Shown here in pieces: positions 60,431 to 64,000 of a stretch of DNA of 64,000 nt. This DNA is from Bog-950 sp044228435 (GTDB lineage Bacteria; Bacteroidota; Bacteroidia; Chitinophagales; LD1), in the NCBI GenBank assembly GCA_044228435.1, contig JBGAUW010000007.1:1-64000 (forward strand). The letters are read 5' to 3'. Made by a program: the position numbers and the translations under genes. Position 1 is the stretch's first letter, and every line of letters starts with the position of its first letter. The notes below the pieces were generated by a model. That model had not been told where the DNA came from. It worked only from the letters and a program-made list of their open reading frames with translations, and did no database searches.

Positions 60431-63403
60431 GTGAAAAGACTTTTACTACTCGCAGTTTTATTTTCTGCCCTTTGTAATTTTACCAACGCGCAGGTGTTTC
60501 CTAATCCCGCTACGCTATCAACGGGGCAGGGCACGCCGGGTAACGCCGATACTACGTGGTCGGTATCGGGCTGGTTTGCCAGTAATCCGCCAAACCCTAT
60601 GGGGCTTACCTATGCCAATGCGCTGATTAATAATAACTGCGCGCCAGGCCAGTGGGTAGACCCTGCTGCCTTGCAGCCACCGGTAAACAATGGCAACTGG
60701 ATAACCGGCCCCGGAAGCAATTGCGGTAATAATACCAACGCCGGATATATTTACTTTCGTCTTACCCTTAACCTGCCCGCCGATTGCAACGGTAATAGCG
60801 TAGCCGCCACGGGTAATTATGTGCTTAGCCTGCAAGGCTATGCCGATAATAGCATAACTGAAGTTTTTGTAAACGGAATGGCAAAAGGCATTAGCGGTGG
60901 CGATTATCAAAATCCGCTTAACTTCTCGTTAAACGGCCCCTGGCTGGCCGGAATCAATTATGTAGATGTGCAGGTTTATAATACCCCTAATGGAGGTAAC
61001 AGCAATCCGTACGGCCTGCTGCTGGTAGCCAATACGGTAGTAAGCAACAACCAGGATAGCGATAACGATGGCATTACCGACATTAACGATCAATGCCCCT
61101 GCAGTGCCGGTACCGGGCAGGTTAACGGTTGCCCCGATGTATTTGTAACCGGCGATAGTATTATTTGCAATGGAGAAAGCACCACCCTTACCGGAAGCGG
61201 AGCTGGCAATTTTTATTGGAACAACGGCGCCACTACACCCACCATTTCAGTAAACCCTACCACCAATACGCGCTATAGTTTGGTAGTAGTCGCCTCTAAT
61301 GGCTACACCGATTCGGCTGTTGTGAACGTAGTTGTAAATCAGTTGCCACCAGTTAGTATTACCCCTGCAGCTACAGCTGTTTGCGCAGGCAATTCGGCAA
61401 CACTTACGGCCAGCGGTGCACTTGGGTATTTATGGAGCACAACCGAAACCACCACGGCCATTACGGTTACACCCGCAGGTGCCACTACCTATAATGTTAC
61501 CGGCACCGATGCTAATAGCTGCTCGGCTACAGCAAGCAGTGCCGTTACGGTTAATTCGCTACCGGTTCCTTCTGTTACCCCATCATCTGCCGCGGTATGT
61601 AACGGTGTAAGTGCCACACTTACAGCCGGCGGAGGTAGCAGCTACTCGTGGAGCAATTCAACCAACACGGCCGCTATTACAGTTACACCTGCTAATACTA
61701 CCACCTATACCGTAACAGTTACCGATGCTAACACTTGCAGTGCCACCACTAGCGCAATCGTTACGGTTTACCAATTACCGGTGGCTGCTATAAGCCCTGC
61801 CACAACAATAGTATGTGCTGGCAACAACGCCACCTTAACTGCCACTGGAGGAACCAGCTATTTGTGGAGCGGAACAGAATCCACAGCGGTCATTACTGTA
61901 ACACCAGCCAACACAACAAATTATTCTGTTACCGTTACCGATGCTAATACCTGCACGGCTTCGGCTACGGCCTCAGTAACCGTTAATCAATTACCTGTGC
62001 CGGCAATTAATCCTTCGGCGGTTGCTATCTGTAATGGCAACAGCACCACCCTAACGGCCAGCGGCGGAGTAGCCTATGCCTGGAGCAACGGACCTGCTAC
62101 AGCAGCCAATACGGTTTCGCCAACTACCAATACAACTTATGCCGTTACGGTTACCGACGCCAATACCTGCAGCGCCACCATCGATGCAATTGTTACAGTG
62201 AATGCGTTGCCGGTGCCAGCCGTTAACCCTGCTACTACTACTATTTGCGAAGGTACATCAGCCACCCTTACTGCCACCGGAGGAACAACCTACCTGTGGA
62301 GCAATGCTGCAATAACCGATGTAATTACGGTTTCGCCATCCATTACAACCACTTATACGGTTACTGTTAGCGATGCTAGCTCCTGTATTGCTACCACCAA
62401 TAGCACGGTTACGGTGGTTCCGTATATGCAACTCACTACCGTAGGCACAAACATAAGTTGTAATGCAGCAGCCGATGGCGCTATTGATTTAACGGCCACC
62501 AGCGGTCTGGCGCCATATGCCTATGCCTGGAGCACTACTGCCACCACTGAAGATGTAAGTGGATTGACACCCGGCACTTATGCGGTTACGGTAACCGATA
62601 ATGCCTTGTGTACGGCATCCGCTTCAACTACGCTTACAGAGCCTGCAGCGTTGGTGCTTACTTCTGCTTTCGAAAACCCAACCTGCGAAACTGTTGCTGC
62701 CAATGGTAGTATAACACTAACATTAAATGGCGGAACGCTGCCTTATCAATATAATTGGTCGGGCGCTTCTGGTGGTGCCGTACTTGTAAACTTAGGCCCC
62801 GGCAGCTACGATGTGGTAGTAGCGGATGCTAATACTTGTACCGCCACTGCAAGTTTTACACTTACTTATACCTACGACTTTTCGGTTGGGGTAACGCCAC
62901 CGGTTTCAATTAATATGGGCGAGGATACTTTGCTTGGTTATACGCTAACGGGTAATGCCGGTAACTATGCCGCCTTATGGTCGCCTGCAAGCACATTAAG
63001 CTGTGCCGATTGCCAAACACCAAAAGCTACGCCAAACGCTACTACCGTTTACAATCTCGATATAAGGAACGATGAGGGTTGCACGGCAACCGCGCAAACA
63101 ACGGTAACTGTTACCCCGGATTATTCAGTATTTGCACCCAACGCATTTACACCTAATAGCGATGGCAACAACGATATGTTTAAACTGTTTGGAAACATAA
63201 AAGCGCTTGAGTTTTTAGAGGTGCAAATATTTAACCGTATTGGCGAAAAAGTATTCGAATCGCAGAACCACGATTTTGAATGGGATGGAAGCTACAAAGG
63301 TGTGATGTTGCAACCGGGCGTATATACCTGGCAAATGAAGCTTACCTTTTTAGACGGGCACAAAGAAGAACTGCGCAAAGGTTCGCTAACCCTGCTAAGG
63401 TAA
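60431..63403 (+). CDS. Type-B T9SS surface protein with five 72-residue Ig-like repeats
   Basis: 990 residues with a GTG start, supported by the signal peptide MKRLLLLAVLFSALCNFTNAQ that follows directly. An N-terminal beta-sandwich domain (about 25-205) has no clear family. A thrombospondin type-3-like calcium loop is DSDNDGITDINDQCPCSAG. One Ig-like domain leads to five tandem 72-residue repeats (61343-62422). Two SprB-like repeats follow (ISCNAAADGAIDLTATSGLAPYAYAWS and PTCETVAANGSITLTLNGGTLPYQYNWS). The end, FAPNAFTPNSDGNNDMFKLFGNIKALEFLEVQIFNRIGEKVFESQNHDFEWDGSYKGVMLQPGVYTWQMKL, is a type-B sorting domain. It has no PorP/SprF gene next to it, unlike the 1861-residue protein. Confidence 0.93.
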   Translation: MKRLLLLAVLFSALCNFTNAQVFPNPATLSTGQGTPGNADTTWSVSGWFASNPPNPMGLTYANALINNNCAPGQWVDPAALQPPVNNGNWITGPGSNCGNNTNAGYIYFRLTLNLPADCNGNSVAATGNYVLSLQGYADNSITEVFVNGMAKGISGGDYQNPLNFSLNGPWLAGINYVDVQVYNTPNGGNSNPYGLLLVANTVVSNNQDSDNDGITDINDQCPCSAGTGQVNGCPDVFVTGDSIICNGESTTLTGSGAGNFYWNNGATTPTISVNPTTNTRYSLVVVASNGYTDSAVVNVVVNQLPPVSITPAATAVCAGNSATLTASGALGYLWSTTETTTAITVTPAGATTYNVTGTDANSCSATASSAVTVNSLPVPSVTPSSAAVCNGVSATLTAGGGSSYSWSNSTNTAAITVTPANTTTYTVTVTDANTCSATTSAIVTVYQLPVAAISPATTIVCAGNNATLTATGGTSYLWSGTESTAVITVTPANTTNYSVTVTDANTCTASATASVTVNQLPVPAINPSAVAICNGNSTTLTASGGVAYAWSNGPATAANTVSPTTNTTYAVTVTDANTCSATIDAIVTVNALPVPAVNPATTTICEGTSATLTATGGTTYLWSNAAITDVITVSPSITTTYTVTVSDASSCIATTNSTVTVVPYMQLTTVGTNISCNAAADGAIDLTATSGLAPYAYAWSTTATTEDVSGLTPGTYAVTVTDNALCTASASTTLTEPAALVLTSAFENPTCETVAANGSITLTLNGGTLPYQYNWSGASGGAVLVNLGPGSYDVVVADANTCTATASFTLTYTYDFSVGVTPPVSINMGEDTLLGYTLTGNAGNYAALWSPASTLSCADCQTPKATPNATTVYNLDIRNDEGCTATAQTTVTVTPDYSVFAPNAFTPNSDGNNDMFKLFGNIKALEFLEVQIFNRIGEKVFESQNHDFEWDGSYKGVMLQPGVYTWQMKLTFLDGHKEELRKGSLTLLR
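61343..62422 (+). repeat. Five perfect-length 216-bp coding repeats
   Basis: Five Ig-like units of exactly 72 residues each begin at 61343, 61559, 61775, 61991 and 62207. Consensus: LPVPxxxPxxxxxCxGxSATLTAxGGxxYxWSNxxxTxxITVxPxxTTTYxVTVTDANTCSATxxxxVTVNQ. No unit carries an insertion or deletion. Confidence 0.9.
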
Positions 63404-63484
63404 GCCCTGGTAGGTCCCTAAAAATGAAATGTGTTTTTTAGGCATATAGCGGCATTTTTTTATGGCAAAAGCAAATAAATGTTT

Positions 63485-63512
63485 TTTGCTTTCACATATC
63501 CGCTTAGTTTTG
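63485..63512 (+). promoter_or_regulatory. Promoter of the CorA-like gene
   Basis: TTTG at 63485-63488, 16 bases, then TAGTTTTG at 63505-63512 (perfect TAnnTTTG), 33 bases before the ATG at 63546. The spacing is a little short. Confidence 0.55.
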
Positions 63513-63545
63513 CGCCGCTTTACCAATACACCTTATAAATGAACG

Positions 63546-64000
63546 ATGGTAGTTTATCTGAAAAGAGAGAACGGAAGCCTTGCCAGGCTAAACGGACCCG
63601 AGAAGGGCTGTTGGATTCATTTGTATGGGCCCTTCGGAACTGAAGAGACCCAAAAGCTAAGTGAACAACTTTCGATTGATATTGACTTTATAACCGATAC
63701 GCTGGATATTGACGAGCGCTCGCGTTACGAAAGTGAAGATGGCGTGGATTTGATGGTATTAAAAACTCCAATACCCAACGATGGCATTTCGGATATTGAG
63801 GCCAGCTATATTACCATCCCTATAGGTATTATCCGCACCTCCGATTATTTAATAACTATCAGCGCTTATAAAAACCAGGTAATTGAATTCTTTTTAAATA
63901 CGCCGCCCAAGAATTTTAACCCGTCCGATACCGAAGGGGCTATACTGGCTATTTTTGAAAGGAACGTAACCATGTTTCAATTGTTTTTGCGCAGCATAAA
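63546..64000 (+). CDS. CorA-family divalent cation transporter, 3' end outside the window
   Basis: ATG at 63546. 151 codons are visible before the window ends, with no stop. The translated start MVVYLKRENGSLARLNGPEKGCWIHLYGP, then LSIDIDFITDTLDIDERSRYESEDGVDLMVLKTPI and ASYITIPIGIIRTSDYLITIS, matches the N-terminal cytoplasmic domain of CorA-type magnesium/cobalt transporters, especially the short 'ENG...EPEKGCWI...DIDERPR.E.ED' subgroup. The membrane helices and the GMN motif lie beyond the window and cannot be checked. Another ATG at 63539 is in a different frame. Confidence 0.85.
   Translation, partial: MVVYLKRENGSLARLNGPEKGCWIHLYGPFGTEETQKLSEQLSIDIDFITDTLDIDERSRYESEDGVDLMVLKTPIPNDGISDIEASYITIPIGIIRTSDYLITISAYKNQVIEFFLNTPPKNFNPSDTEGAILAIFERNVTMFQLFLRSI

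Noticed and set aside
61343..62422. Regularly spaced repeats that could suggest a CRISPR array
   Set aside because: The 216-base units are in-frame protein repeats with diverged sequence, without short identical repeats, unique spacers or cas genes.

Overview
The window is a chromosomal segment from a member of the Bacteroidota, most likely an uncultured or little-studied Chitinophagales/Sphingobacteriia-type organism. Three things support this. There are five giant secreted proteins with type IX secretion system (T9SS) C-terminal sorting domains, and a PorP/SprF homologue. Several genes carry the Bacteroidota promoter signature (TTTG, about 19 bases, TAnnTTTG). The housekeeping genes are of Bacteroidota type. 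I see no rRNA, tRNA, CRISPR array, intact insertion sequence or prophage.

Layout. 1-2.6 kb is a visibly AT-rich edge with two unrecognised proteins, the first cut by the window start. 2.8-4.3 kb is an ECF41-type sigma factor with its carboxymuconolactone-decarboxylase-like partner. 4.4-9.0 kb is a 1519-residue NHL-repeat T9SS cargo protein. 9.1-10.9 kb is a tight operon of three small, apparently tandem-duplicated membrane proteins plus a tRNA1(Val) m6A methyltransferase. 10.9-22.2 kb holds ndk, a TonB receptor/GH43 pair, a DUF255 thioredoxin-fold protein, a two-component system, two unknowns and a 2-oxoacid dehydrogenase E2. 22.4-27.4 kb is an M43-type metalloprotease fused to eight SprB-like repeats. 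27.5-30.4 kb is a three-gene cassette on the minus strand (GT2 glycosyltransferase, TIGR03032/DUF4915-like protein, sulfotransferase). 31.8-34.6 kb is an M4 (thermolysin-like) T9SS protease. 35.5-44.1 kb is a minus-strand operon with an 1861-residue type-B T9SS protein made of repeated Ig-like domains, an OmpA/TPR/PD40 protein and PorP/SprF. 44.2-60.3 kb is mixed housekeeping and envelope genes: FabG, a VWA-like membrane protein, Sua5, a GH16-like lipoprotein, a DASS transporter, rhomboid, threonine aldolase, HtrA/DegP, DapF and a GNAT protein. 60.4-63.4 kb is another type-B T9SS protein, with five exactly 72-residue repeats. The window ends inside a CorA-like transporter gene.

How it fits together. 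The dominant theme is surface display. Long modular proteins enter the periplasm by signal peptides and would leave through the T9SS (its core genes are not in this window), using type-A or type-B sorting domains. The operon at 35.5-44.1 kb pairs one type-B cargo with the PorP/SprF and OmpA-like proteins that such cargos usually need for surface attachment. Two cargos are proteases. The GT2/TIGR03032/sulfotransferase cassette could decorate a surface glycan with sulfate (inference).

Nothing here is a clearly new defence or mobile system. The observations most worth following are the sulfotransferase cassette, the two-domain periodicity in the 1861-residue adhesin, the tandem small membrane proteins, the far-spaced inverted repeat upstream of the TonB receptor, and the ECF41 module with a promoter-like TGTCAC element.
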